Source: Sympetrum striolatum (Eukaryota; Arthropoda; Insecta; Odonata; Libellulidae). From it: 64,000 nucleotides of DNA. Both the position numbers and the translations under genes were made by a program. A model generated the notes under the pieces. That model had not been told where the DNA came from. It searched no databases and worked only from the letters and a program-made list of their open reading frames with translations. The DNA lies in NCBI GenBank assembly GCA_947579665.1, contig OX388343.1:87214254-87278253 (forward strand). Reading direction: 5' to 3'. Below are positions 51,790-63,757 of the stretch, one piece after another; the first letter of the stretch is position 1; every line of letters begins with the position of its first letter.

Positions 51790-53465
51790 CGTCCAAGACT
51801 GTCCTTGGCGTCCTTGGGGAGTGAATTCTAAAATGCAACTCTGAACTTCATGCGCTAAATTCATGTACATATATAGTTTATCGATTCATTAAATGCCTCC
51901 TATTCGCTTATGGTTTTCAATTTTCTATCTTAGCATTATGATATGTATATATAATTTTTTTCCGCTTCTCAATCTCAAGGTTCGACGTACATTTTTTCCA
52001 TCAGAAGGTATAAACCTTAGAAAGTTTCCATCCATTCGAATAAGCGGTAAAGTTTCCGAAACTTTACCGAATAAGCTAACCTTTAAGTATGCCACGAAAT
52101 TGAATTTGATAAAATTTCACTTTTTTACCTTGAATTTATTTAATGGCCAATCTCGTAATTTTGTAACCAATATAATATTCCTCGGCCAGAATAAAAATCT
52201 TTATTGAATATCACTTCATTTTGTAATTGTCTTGATTGTGTACGAGTATTCTTTCACATATTCTAAGTGAAGGATTTCGTGCAAAATAAGTTATTTTAAT
52301 AAAAAATCGCATTGGAAAATTAAAGTACCTCGGTTATTAATTTCCTCGACATTTAATTAAATTTATTTAATCTTTTTATCGATGTAGGTCTTCCTAAGTC
52401 TAACAAGACTTGTCTGGTAGTTCTTTAGTGTAGAAATCAGTAGAAATCGATCATTCGATTATTAATTTGAAACAGTTGAAAGGTGATATATGCTCATGTT
52501 TGTCAACAGCCAACTTTGCCTTTTAACGTTGGATATTATTGATACTTAATCTTATTCAAAAGGTAATTTGTGTAACATCTTAAGGACTAGATGTTTGAGT
52601 GAATTATTTTTATGTGCATTTTAAAATTTCGGTACTATTAATCCTGCAGTTCTAGATTACTTATCATATTCCATTCCTGGTCTATTTACTTTATTTTTCT
52701 TTGAGAAGAAGTTATCCACTATTAATATGAATTTAAAGAGTGAATTAATATTCACTTTTTAAATCATAAGTCATACCTGCATTCCAACAGACTTTATTGT
52801 AGATGTGTTGCTGATTTCTTCCTGGTTGATTATAATTTTGATAATCCTATGTACAAATGTGTATCATAATGAATATATCTTGAGGTTAATTCAGAAAACA
52901 GCTTCTGGTATTATAGTCCTGTTGTCATTCACTTGAATGCTCTCTGTACTTATTCTAACTTACTTAACTTAATCTTCCAACTTTTTTGTCTTTTAGTTTT
53001 TTTCTGTTTCTAAGTATGATCTAGATATACACTACGTCCTTCTGACAATATTTAACTGTAATAGACTCAAGTGACACTTAGGGCTTTCTCTTCTTCTCGT
53101 AATTGATACATTTGTGGTTATCTATTCTTTTGCATAAAAGTTAGTGTTTCTATATTTGTTTCATCAGCTTTAACAATTTTTATTTTCTTCATTCTGTTAT
53201 TGTCCTTGGTAAAATAGTTGAATTATGCAAGAATATTCTAATAATTTTATATAAATTTTAAATAAATAATTTATGATCTCATATTTATTGATTTTTAACT
53301 AAAAGTTAGGTATTACATTTCATGGTAATTAAATTAAATTTGATTATATATATATATTAATTTGATAATATTTTTTTCCTTTTTTCAATTAATAACTATT
53401 TGAAACTTTTATAAGAATTGGTTAGTTGTTTTTGTCTGCTATTTCTGAAGGACTAATGGTTAATT
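51790..53465. other. AT-rich intergenic, nothing recognised
   Basis: No exon, repeat or element end could be supported. Contains a short TATATATATA run near 53345. Confidence 0.5.
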
Positions 53466-53791
53466 ACCGTATTTGACGGCATATAAGACGCGGCATCATT
53501 AAGTTGGCCACTCACAAGGAAAAAAAGTTTTAATAGTCCGTGCGAAAGCGTGGTACCACAATAACTTAAAATGTAGTTTCTTTTAGTTGTAACGTTACGT
53601 AAAAGCCAAATATTAACACAAGCATTAAATGCAATTATGAAATAGGTAGTATAGACCATCTGGGCTAAAAATAGCATTCAGTATTGAAAGTTAACTTGTG
53701 GAGGTTGAACCTTCACGTATAAGACGCAGGGAAATGTTTCGAGACATAATTTAGGTAAAAAGGTGCGTCTTATATGCCGTCAAATACGGTA
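53466..53791. mobile_element. MITE with perfect 27-bp inverted ends, TA target
   Basis: The first 27 bases (TACCGTATTTGACGGCATAT...) and the last 27 are exact reverse complements. The outer TA on each side fits a TA target as in Tc1/mariner/pogo elements. The 272-bp interior has no transposase. The perfect ends suggest recent movement. A diverged relative sits at 61351-62073. Confidence 0.9.
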
Positions 53792-56053
53792 TGGTGTATT
53801 GGTCACTGTTTTTAAATATTTGATATGTTTAAAGATATCTATGAATGTATATGTTAGGAAAAATTATTTCCTTAGCTTTTCATTACTGTTCAACGGAGGA
53901 TGCAGTTTTTATTTTCATTTTTATTCATTAAAATTTTAGTTACTTTATTTGACTGTTGTTTTCATATCCTATTTACTCTTTCTCTCTCAGGTATTGTGCA
54001 AGATCCAGTCTTTTTGCTGAGTGAAATGCTATCCCATAAAGACCAGGGTTGAGTATTCTGTCACAGATGCAACTTTGAAGAGAACTAGCTGCATGCCTGT
54101 GCCTCCGTTGGACTTCGTCTCTTTTCCATTGCCATGAAGCCTCTCTTGAATTCCAGAATCATCTCAACTTTGAAAGAAAGCCACTATAGGATAGGAAACT
54201 TTTCAAGGAGAATACTTAGAGTCAATATTGCACAGTTTGTATCAGAGATTGATATCGATGATTTTCAATAATACTATCATTTGTTAATCCAAAAAATACA
54301 GATTAAATCAAACTGATAATTCTTTCCCTTAGCAAACATTTTCATTCTACCACGGAATTGATTTAATTTAAGCCTTACTGCCAAGTTATAACTGTTTACA
54401 AAGAACCTTGTGGCGAAAGAGGTCTTAGTAAAAGATGCTCTAAATGGATGCCTAACACTCCAAAATATTAGCTCTAATATCATAAACCCATACGAAAAAC
54501 TATTATGGGCAGGTCTACTATGCCTTCATTAAATAACAAGAGAAAGGAAAACTTACAAAGGGAATTTCTCTCCTGAAAGCTCTTCATTCTACTCCTTTTA
54601 TTCCATCTGTCAAAACCAGCAGACATTCACAAGACACAGAATTTCAAGCAGGGAAGTATATGATGCACTTGTTTCACTTCGATTCTTGTCCACAGACCTC
54701 AGTAACTCTACCGGAGAATTCTATAGAAATAAAAGTTTAGTTTCAAATAAAATTTTGACAAAAAAATTATATTATAGCATCCAATAATTGTTATATTACT
54801 CACTCAACTATAAAGTTTTTTTTAATGCATATGTTATTACAGTACCAATCAAAAGCTATGCAAAATTGCAAGATAGAACTGTAATGTAGTATATGTTCTA
54901 TAGATCGAGGTTTATATACTTTCGATTGATGGATTTTCAACATTGAAAGAAGTAGTCTTTTAGGTATTGGTTCACTCCACGAAGAGTACATGTTATGTGA
55001 CTTTGAGACGAGAGACATTCTTAATAGCACATGAAAATTTTATAAATAAAAGTCATCTCCTTGAAAGGCAGGAAATTATTGATCACGCACATCTTTCAAA
55101 CATTTATTTTATAATCATGTATTTATGGCAAAATGATTGCTGCCATATTATAGAAATTAATTTATACGTAAGGTTTACAGTAAATACATCCTTTCGTAGT
55201 TAGCATATACCTTGATTGTTAGTTATATCAATATGCGTATCCCAAAAGAAACAACAGTAAATAAAAATAAGCAACAAAACTTACCATTTGTAATAGTCAA
55301 GAATAAATACATGCTTGTTTCTATTCAAATCAGCGACAAAAACACGCGGGGCACCCAGGCGCCACTATCGATTTATACCGAAGTTGAGTGGGATTTTAAA
55401 AATTAATAATAACTATCAAGTGTAACGTTCTACATTACTTCGCCGACAGCAGCATTAAAAAAACGAAAAATACCTCGATTTAGAGTGAATCTTAACTTCT
55501 TATAATTCTGAAGAAGTATCGGTTAACTATCAACGTCGCTTCTTATTTTCTAACTTTGTCTTCAGTAGATTTCAAGCAATATCGGCTATTGCTGAGCATC
55601 GTTTTGTTATACTAAGGGTATTTATGCATAAACTTCGATAAAAACTGCTTCAATTCAATTCAAAATCTTTTCCTAATAAAATCCAATTCAATAATAAGTT
55701 GATAGCAATTATGGATATATGGATTTTATAGATATATGTGCACATCTCTATAAATGCATCTATATCAAGGCATGCCTTGCAAATTGATGTAGAAGTAATT
55801 ACAACTACGATTTATTTGTTTTTAGTCATTTTACCATTCTTATAACTAGTTTAAAACAATTTTGTGAATAAGCAAATATTGAAGACAAAAATATTTTAGA
55901 AAATTCAAAAGTTGTTGTAACGCCTGCTGTAAGGTGTAACCTTACTCTTACACCTACTACTCTTATTTGATCATCTGATTTCGTATTTTTTAGTTTAGAC
56001 ATGTGTCCTAAACCCTTGGAATTTTTTGTTTCAATTATGAAATATTAATGCAT
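53792..56053. other. Intergenic, nothing firm
   Basis: A T-rich tract ending CTCTCTCTCAG at about 53990 looks like a 3' splice site, but all frames after it stop within about 20 codons. No gene is claimed. Confidence 0.4.
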
Positions 56054-56101
56054 ATATATGCTTGTAATAAGACACAATTGTGTCTTATTACAAGCATATA
56101 T
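56054..56101. repeat. Perfect 48-bp palindrome
   Basis: 24-bp arms with no loop, centred on GACACAATTGTGTC and reaching ATATATGCTTG on each side. Adjacent inverted arms without spacer are unusual. Confidence 0.95.
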
Positions 56102-56459
56102 TTTTCACCAAGCAATTCAAAATATTGTAGGTTAACAGATTACAGCGATAGAAGTCTTATTTTTACTGAGTTTATCCTTAAATGTATATATTAGTGTAAA
56201 TATGTATTAACATTTACATCAAACTAAGTTTGAAGGACATTTTCTTCATTTGACTACAAAAGGAAAATTATCTGAGTTAAAGGAATCAAATCCTGGTATA
56301 ATATAAATTTTGTCATAGAATGCCAGAATTTTTATCAAAATGGTATGTTTTGAACACATCAAAGAATGGTCTTCAGCAATCATTGTTAGATGTATCAGTT
56401 TTAAACTATACTTTTTGACTTCATCTCAGATGCATTGGAAATATTCTAGTTACTGAATC

Positions 56460-56890
56460 TTGGGTTCAGTTTTATTCACAGAACTACCAGACATCAAAAT
56501 ATACAATGATCCTCTATTTGAAGAAATTTGAAAATTGTATATTTATATAAATTCTGAGAAATTGGTTTAGTAGGAAAGTGAAAAGATTGAAGTTGATAAA
56601 AGATGGGTGGAATATTCAACCATTTTAAAAATGTACACATTTAACATAAAATTTTACTTCTAGTCCAATTTACATTGTGCTGCCCTGGCACTGATGCATC
56701 AGTTGAAAGGATGTTTTCGATTGCTAATGATTTTTGATCAAATGAAAAATGAAGACTGAATGTTGATACTCTATCTGCTGCACTTTCTGCGAAATACAAT
56801 ACGAAAAATAGTTATTGCACCAATATTTATAATAATTTGTTAGAAAATGTCACATTGACAAAAATTATTCAATCAAAAGTTTACTTGCAT
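56460..56890 (+). mobile_element. hAT transposase relic, C-terminal dimerisation domain
   Basis: LPDIKIYNDPLFEEI near 56480, VDKRWVEY near 56600, then LCCPGTDASVERMFSIAND near 56680-56735, RLNVDTLSAALSAKYN near 56756-56803 and NNLLENVTLTKIIQSK near 56830. The PGTxAxxERxFSxxND block is diagnostic of the hAT C-terminal domain. Stops and frame changes show it is dead. Confidence 0.8.
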
Positions 56891-57068
56891 AATAATCAAT
56901 GATGTTACACATGCTTTATCTATTTGCTATATTATAATGTTTTCTGTTTAGTTATTTTTACAAAGAATAATTTTTATTATTTTCTTAGGTATATTTATGT
57001 CCTCCATTTCTTTGGAAAAAAGTTGGTCACCTTACCACACAACAATAAGAAATTTCCTGCTTCGATCA

Positions 57069-57314
57069 TCAGACAGCAAAGCCAGCTAGCTGCCTTTTGA
57101 GGTACCAGTCTCTCTGCATCGTGTTGCTATGCTCTGGATAAATTGTGAAACCCATTGTCTCTGTGTACCTTTCTACCAATTCACAATCATTGACTTCTCT
57201 GCAGTATGCTGCCATTGCATAGATAAAAACCATATCACTCGCCAGGGTTTGTGAGTTCAAGTTATAGTATGAAAATGGGATCTTATGAAACATAAGAATG
57301 AGGATTATTGGCAA
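57069..57314 (-). CDS. Unidentified conserved-looking terminal exon
   Basis: I do not recognise the protein. The minus-strand frame ends with LASDMVFIYAMAAYCREVND, CELVERYTETMGFTIYPE and HSNTMQRDWYLKRQLAGFAV before TGA, with a balanced residue mix and codon use unlike the AT-rich surroundings. The 5' part of the frame (MPIILILMFHKI) may be intron. No upstream partner exon was found before the GYS 3' end. A weak echo of the same sequence at 57627-57730 hints at a decayed duplicate. It may be the end of a real gene, or a recent processed pseudogene. Confidence 0.4.
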   Translation of the reverse strand: MPIILILMFHKIPFSYYNLNSQTLASDMVFIYAMAAYCREVNDCELVERYTETMGFTIYPEHSNTMQRDWYLKRQLAGFAV

Positions 57315-57319
57315 CTGTT

Positions 57320-59607
57320 ACTATACTTATAAAATCAGTTATTTTTTATATAATTGAAATATGTACCAGAAAATAATTTATCTCATCATTTCTAAGCTTC
57401 TCTTTAAATTAGTTGGGACTTGTAGAATTCTTCTTTCTCATATGTCTCTAAAATTTTACCAAAGTAACTTGTCATTTTAGACATTATAAATGAAGATTGA
57501 AATTGCTTTTTAAATCATTATTTATTTAATTTTTTCATTTAGCCAAAGAACTAAAGACTATTTTCATGGAAAAAAGGATTTTTGGATGATATTTGTAGGC
57601 ATGCGATCAATATGTTTGGAAAAGCTACTGAAACCCATTAAATCTCTGCCTGAAAACTGTACTCCATGATACAACTAAAGAAGAGCAAAGCTGTAACTGT
57701 AGTATGCTATTACCATTGCAAGCGGAAATCTATTACTGGTAATGTGACTTAGCAAATCACTTATATATAAAAGTTTTCATCTTGAGCTATTTTTCTAAAT
57801 TAAATAATCTATATTCACATTGCTGCATGCTGGAAAAGAAAATTATTGATTTTAACATCTTCCACTCATAAATCAAACTAACATTTTGTATATTTCACTC
57901 TCAAGAGCAAAAGACTTAGCAGAGCTGACTATAATGTTTGTTGAAAGTCGGGGAATTTTAAAGGTTGGATAGGAGGAAAATTATCCTTACCCCTTCAAAT
58001 TACATAAAAAATAAATGATTCTATAAGCATAGTTAGGGATGCAGAAAATCTTTATTTTCCCAGACATGTCCTCCTTTTTTAAATGCTGTGAACTACTTGG
58101 GGAGGCTTGTCTGAAATACTGAAAAATTTGAAAAAATCTTAAAATTTGAAAAATCTCATAAATATTTTGTTTTTAGGGTTATTACTAGGAACAAATAGAA
58201 TGAAAATAACTATTTTTAAGACATATTTTCAAGGGAAATGTTTAGATTTGCTTTGTCTGATTGTTTCATAACAATATCTTCAAAACCTATCCTCAGCTTT
58301 TGGTTAATATAGTCGAGAGTGTAATTTACCCTTACAATGGTACCCTAAAAAACAATGACTTTCCGTACTATCAAGAGAAAGATTTGTATTTTCAGGCTAT
58401 TGAATGTTTTTTTATCACAGGAAGAGAAAAAAGCATTTCTTGATGATTTCAGAGGAAGTTTTCTTTTTCATAAAAAAATCATGTAGCCAACTGCTAATGA
58501 AGTCTTTCTCCAATGAATCTTTCATAAATTTTGATATATGTAATGATATCAAATTAAATATTTGAATATTTTGATTATTTAAGTATTTCATGGCTACTAC
58601 CATCTCTATCCCTAGTTGCCTTGGCCTGTACATATATTTAGCCAAATGTAAGTAGGATGTATGATTAGAGGGTAATAAATTGTTTATTTCACAATATTAG
58701 TTTTAAATTAACTATGTATATAAGCATTACTTTTAATCCATTTCAGTGCACAATGATTACAAGACCAAATACTATGCTTAACTTACATTTTCAGAAAATT
58801 TTGAGTATTTCACAGACTCAATTGGTTGAGCACCAACTGAACCAACCTGACTTAGACATCATTAAAATGGCAACGTGTTGGCTGTGGAGCATTTGAAATT
58901 ACTATGATTACAAGCTAAACATACACAACCATACAAACACACTAGCAATCTCATAACTCTTTACATTCAGCATTACTCTTACAGCCACATAAAAAGCCTT
59001 ACCTTGACTATCCAATAAACATTAAAACCAAAATAAATCTCCTAAAACCACTTTTCAAACATACATTAACAAAGATAACAAACACAATATTATATAATTA
59101 CAATCTAGATAAAGAAAAGATATCTACATAGGCTCTGCTATGAGTTACATATAACAATCATAATTTCTGTAGCACAGTAGTGGAAAAAATTATTTCCTAT
59201 AAAATGTGCATGGTAAATTATATTTTTATACGAATCTGACAATAATATATTTAGAAGCAACAAAATAAAAGTTTAAAAAATAATCACATTCACTCTAACA
59301 CGAAAAGGAATGGAAGACCAAGCTGTAAATAATTCATCAATACCAGCAACGAAAAATATAACAGTCTCCTGTCTCCTTCAATCCAGACATTCAATGACTT
59401 GAGAGGAACTTCCAACTTCCTGAATGAAATGCTTCTGTTAACTTTTTTCCACGCTTCTTTGATGCCAAACGTGGTACATAAAAAGTGAGATCAGAGCATT
59501 TCGTGGAGAATGAAAAGACTTATGAGTTCCATCCGCTATGAAAATTATTGAGCGATGCTCATAAGTGTACAAAAAATGAAAACATTCTCTTATTTAAATA
59601 TATCTTC
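57320..59607. other. GYS 3' UTR and downstream DNA
   Basis: Left of the GYS stop codon. On the minus strand an AATAAA lies at 58688-58683, which would give a 3' UTR of about 0.9 kb. No other gene was seen. Confidence 0.4.
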
Positions 59608-59652
59608 TTATCGGCTACTTCCATCTGCACTCGAAACTCCTAGCTCCTCCAG
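59608..59652 (-). CDS. GYS: GYS last exon (14 codons and stop)
   Basis: Acceptor TATTGCAG, then CTG GAG GAG CTA GGA to CGA TAA, encoding [14 protein letters not shown]. It joins in phase 0 to GAG before the donor at 62190. Too short to be seen as an open frame, but ELEELG-type ends are typical of insect glycogen synthases. Confidence 0.8.
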   Translation of the reverse strand: MEELGVSSADGSSR

Positions 59653-62600
59653 CTGCAATAGAAAAAATGTACACAATTATTATAAAGGAAATGTTCTAAA
59701 CCTATAGTCTACATGTATTAAAGCTTTTAAAGCAAATTAGAATTTTGTACATCAGGGCAACAATGCAAACATTTAGCATTTAAGTTCGTTTTCTTTATCA
59801 AGTTTGAAACCTATTAATCTTGCAAACAATCTTTTATTGAGTTCCCACATATGGTATTGAGGAAGTAATACAACAATCCTTTTCCATAAAGTAATATTAA
59901 GATATATTTTTCCAACATTTTGCGCTGCTGAAAATTGCAACATTGTTTAATGTTATTCTGTGTGTCACAATGAGATTTTCAGTTAAGAGGAGCTTCTTTA
60001 TCTCTAATATAGAAATTCATTCATAATCACAACAAAATTTCAAGCCTTATACATATTTATATTCAGACCTTATGTATATATTACTTATATAAACAAATAT
60101 AATGAAACTATATCCTTACCATTTTATGTATTTACTTATACAATTATTTCCTTATCACTCAATGGTCCATCCTAAAAGTACTTCTGATATTTTCTAAACC
60201 ATTTTTTTTTTCAACAAAATTATTAGTGTATTTGGAACTAAGCTCATTTTTTCAATTTTCTTTTCTCATTACAATTACCAACATAAACTCATATATTTAT
60301 TGCATGGTTAATACGGACAGTGATGGACTTATTATGGCCTCTTAATTGAACTTACTGAAGGAAATATAAAAATAGCATGAATTCTGTGAGTTTTAAAAAG
60401 CAATCAACTCTTTTCCACAAGCTTCAAGCCAGTGACAGCCTATTTTTTCACTAGCTCAACCTTTTGCCAGTCCCTAAGTTGTAGTGAAAAGTATACAAAC
60501 AAGTTTTAGGACACCAACTACCAGTGAAAATCCTGGTATTGGCATGTACTTCTGTAAGTGGAATACTTATATGAGCTGACTTCTAACAATGCAAAGCACT
60601 GCGGTAAAGCCCCTGATAATTGAACCACGTACATTCACATTTTTAAATTCCCTGTATTCTTAAGAGGAATAACTGATTCTTCTAGTTCACCTTAAATCTT
60701 ACATACATAACAGAATTAGGATGTGCTCTATTTCCTTTCCAAATCTCAATATCTTAGAATAGATTCAAATGCATTTGATTCATATCTTAGAATACATTCA
60801 ATTGCATTTTGCATTCAAAAGGTCACCATTAATTGAAATAAATTTTTAGCACTATATAATAAAGTAATTTTCATAAACTTAATCAATTAAACATAACTAT
60901 ATTCTTAACCAAAACAACATAACAGCAAGCTAAGAAGTAATATTTTCAGAAATATAGGTATAAGAAAAGGAAATTGAATTATGTATTAGTTTAATTTCCA
61001 AAATTGTTTACAAATGTAAATATTATACTTTGATTCCTTAATATAAACTAATTAGGAATAGAAATAAAAAACACTGTGTCGAAAATTCCACTTAAGTTTT
61101 TAATAAACCGGTAATAAAAAATAAAATAATCTGAAACCGGTCGTGTATTAAAAAATTACATAAGTGGAATTTTCGACACAGTGTTTTTTATTTCTATTCC
61201 TAGTATGGAATTCCACAATGTTAAGGCTTCTTCAATCGATTTTATTTTATAAACTAATAATTTTAATTTATATTTATAGTATAATCTTTTGCCTCCCACA
61301 AAATTAGTTATATTTAAAAAAATACACTATGTACATACATAAATTTAAAGTATCGTATATTCTAGCGTATAAGTCGACCCTTAAAATTTTGAGGAGAATT
61401 TGAGGTTTTAGCCTATATTCAGCATATAAGTCAATTAAAAAAATAAGACAGCACCACTTCCCCAGCTCTATTTTATAGAAAGAAAAACTACGGTATCCAT
61501 AAATGTACCATAGCTTAAAGAAGTTTTACTGCATAAGATTAAGATGCTAGAATTCTTTTAGAATTTCTTTCAGCAGCCATGTCAACTTCTTGCATCTGCT
61601 TAACTTGTACACAAGTTTCTTTCATTAGTATCACTCAGGATACACAAATGAAAACGCATTACAAAACAGAAACAACAGTATTCAAAATTTATTACACGAG
61701 TAATGGTAATATAGCATGGTAATATCAAATCATGATACTGCTAAAACAACTTTCATTAACTCCTAACGCTAAGTCGAATCATAACGATTATTTAAACAAA
61801 AACAAATCATGATGCGCTTATTGATCTTCATTTGTAAAAAGAAAATATCAAAATATATATTAAATTCATCAAATTTTTGTAAAATAAAAATTCATGTGAA
61901 TAAATGAATATACTTTTTGTTTGCGTACAACAAGTGTTAAGCAGGCAGTTTCACTTATTTAAACCTTGGTGATAGAGGGTTAAATTTAATGTTCAGTGTA
62001 TAAATCAACCCCTGCTTTTTGAGAGATTGTTTTTAGGTTTCTAAGGTCGACATATATGCGGGCATATACGGTAAATGATCACATTCCAAAAGTTTTTGTT
62101 TAGGCTTAACTTATTGGTAGCATGGACACGCATTTATGGATCCATTTAATTAACATGGGTTTTCCAGCAATACTATAAGAATATCCTACCTCTTTCTCGT
62201 CATCGACTTCATCTTCTTCATCACTGCCATGAATGGATGGTGCAGGTGTAGTGGCACGTGATGAGGTGGGAGATGGAGGCTCTGAGATAGGACGTGGATA
62301 GTTAAATCTGCCAACTCCAGATTCGTCAGCAGGAGCTAACTCTGGGTAAACAACATGCAGTGCCTTCATTCGAGCTTGACGATAATACTAAATGTAAAGA
62401 AAATGAAAAATTGTAAAATTGAGTTTTTAAATTTCAATAATAAAATCAAAACTTCAAATTATCTTCTATGAGAATTGAAAGGAAAGATTCAAAAGATAGA
62501 ATACATAATATACAATTTAAAACAATCCAAACGGAGGAAAAAGTTATAATTTGCTGGAAAACAGAAGTACTCACGATTCCCAAATTCCTCCAATCAAGTA

Positions 62601-63757
62601 AATCACTTAGCCTCTCTGTGCGGTTTCTTTGGATGATACGCTGCCTGCGATTCAGTCTACAGAAATCATACATGTATTGAGCAAGCTGACGCACACTACT
62701 CTCCAAGGAAATGAATCTTCTATCAACCACATATATACCATAGCTCATTGGATCAGCAACATGCTCAGTCATAAAACACCCAAACCCTGTTTGATGAGAA
62801 TATATAAAGAACACATTATCAGACAAAACTTACAATGGTATAATTGAAATATACTCTCATTAAATTGTCATCTTTTATTTTTTTCTCAAAATGTTTTCAT
62901 AAAGAAGATAGTGTGAATTGAGGGTCTCCTTATGGAAAAGATGTGGTGATATAAATCAAATGGAATTAAGTTTTTTTATGCTGGTCAGTTTCTTTAACTA
63001 TCAAATTAGTAGTTTTGTATTGTATGTATTGTAATTCATTCATTCCAAAAACTAACTTTTGGTTGTAAACTTTTCAAGTGAATTCTATATAATTGTTGGA
63101 AATATAGGGTTCCATTTCTCAACGAACAAGGATAACCATTTAGAAGGGTATTACATAACTAAAATTTACCTGACAAGTTGGTGGTTATTGATGGAATTCC
63201 CATGACAGTACATTCAGCAGGTGTGTAGCCCCATGGCTCATAATAACTAGGAAACACACCAAGATGGCAACCTCTTACAAATTCTTCATAGTCAAGGCCG
63301 AAAAGGGGATTGGTAGATGAAAGAAATTCTGGGTGGAATACAATCTGAAAAAGTATTAAAACATTTTCTAAAGAAAATACTTCTTGTTTTGCAATGAATT
63401 GAAACACAAAAATCAGGCTCAATTTACAGACATATTAAAATAGCACAAGAAAACTTGCATCTGAGAATATACGATTATTTGCTGATGACATATTACAGCT
63501 AAATTTACTGTTCCATTATTGTAAAACAATTCTGCAGGAATTATAGATATTTCAACCAATTTACCTTAACACGATCATTAACTGTGTTAAAAAGTTGACA
63601 TCGCCGAATTGAATTCAAAACAGGATCATTTAAATCATCTACAACATTGTGAGTGGTCACAGGTGGTAAACCATCACGCTGAAGGGCATATATACATCTC
63701 TTTATCTTCACAGTATCTTCTTTCTTTAGGAGCTCATCTGATTCAGGAAGTCTTCCA
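59608..63757 (-). CDS. GYS: Glycogen synthase, C-terminal five exons (5' end beyond window)
   Basis: Transfers glucose from UDP-glucose to the growing glycogen chain in the cytosol (EC 2.4.1.11, family GT3). Exons 5' to 3': 63757-63565, 63344-63170, 62786-62575, 62387-62190, 59652-59608, about 273 residues, with every GT-AG junction in phase. Visible landmarks are [13 protein letters not shown], the catalytic E-x7-E in [22 protein letters not shown], the glucose-6-phosphate arginine cluster [32 protein letters not shown], and a C-terminal serine ladder before DEED. It ends [14 protein letters not shown]. The N-terminal exons (UDP-glucose domain) lie to the right of 64000. The family is unmistakable; the single animal-type enzyme is the only alternative considered. 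Confidence 0.97.
61053..61202. mobile_element. Inverted Penelope-like pair, 42-bp perfect arms
   Basis: Arms 61053-61094 and 61161-61202 are exact reverse complements (CACTGTGTCGAAAATTCCAC is part of the left arm). The inner part reads GAAACCGGTCGTG at about 61133-61145 on the plus strand, which has the GAAAC..GTC layout of the 3' half of a minimal hammerhead. No CTGATGA core is left. Confidence 0.7.
61351..62073. mobile_element. TA-target DNA element (723 bp) in the GYS intron
   Basis: The 29-bp ends match at 23 positions when one is reversed: TATCGTATATTCTAGCGTAT... against TACCGTATATGCCCGCATAT.... Both finish GTCGACC. Shorter inverted motifs (CATATAAGTCAATT and GTATAAATCAACC) repeat inside. 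It is a diverged relative of the MITE at 53466. It ends 117 bp from a GYS exon. Confidence 0.7.
62190..62387 (-). CDS. GYS: GYS exon: regulatory C-terminal region
   Basis: 66 codons, phase 0 both ends (TTTAG|TAT, GAG|GTAGGA). It encodes [19 protein letters not shown], then [20 protein letters not shown] and [19 protein letters not shown]. Serines or threonines fall every fourth residue up to the acidic DEED, the arrangement used by GSK-3 after casein kinase 2 priming in animal glycogen synthases. Confidence 0.95.
62575..62786 (-). CDS. GYS: GYS exon: allosteric arginine cluster
   Basis: Begins GG completing a glycine, then 70 codons: [40 protein letters not shown], and [19 protein letters not shown] to RNLGI. 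The arginine-rich helix binds glucose-6-phosphate and inhibitory phosphates in animal and yeast enzymes. Donor ATC|GTGAGT. Confidence 0.95.
63170..63344 (-). CDS. GYS: GYS exon: catalytic E-x7-E
   Basis: 58 codons plus one base. It encodes [39 protein letters not shown] and [27 protein letters not shown] holds the two glutamates of the retaining glycosyltransferase motif. Acceptor TTTTTCAG, donor TCAG|GTAAAT. Confidence 0.96.
63565..63757 (-). CDS. GYS: GYS exon
   Basis: Starts with T completing a codon from the previous exon, then 64 codons: [40 protein letters not shown] and [16 protein letters not shown]. Acceptor ATCCTCAG, donor AAG|GTAAAT. Confidence 0.95.

Larger units (their letters stand above)
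59653..62189. other. GYS last intron (2.5 kb)
   Basis: Contains the inverted Penelope-like pair (61053-61202) and a TA-target element (61351-62073). Otherwise AT-rich with no exon seen. Confidence 0.7.

Noticed and set aside
51522..51831. GC-rich open frames on both strands
   Set aside because: They coincide with a tRNA-derived SINE.
53453..53677. 74-residue minus frame
   Set aside because: Lies within the MITE and has no protein character.
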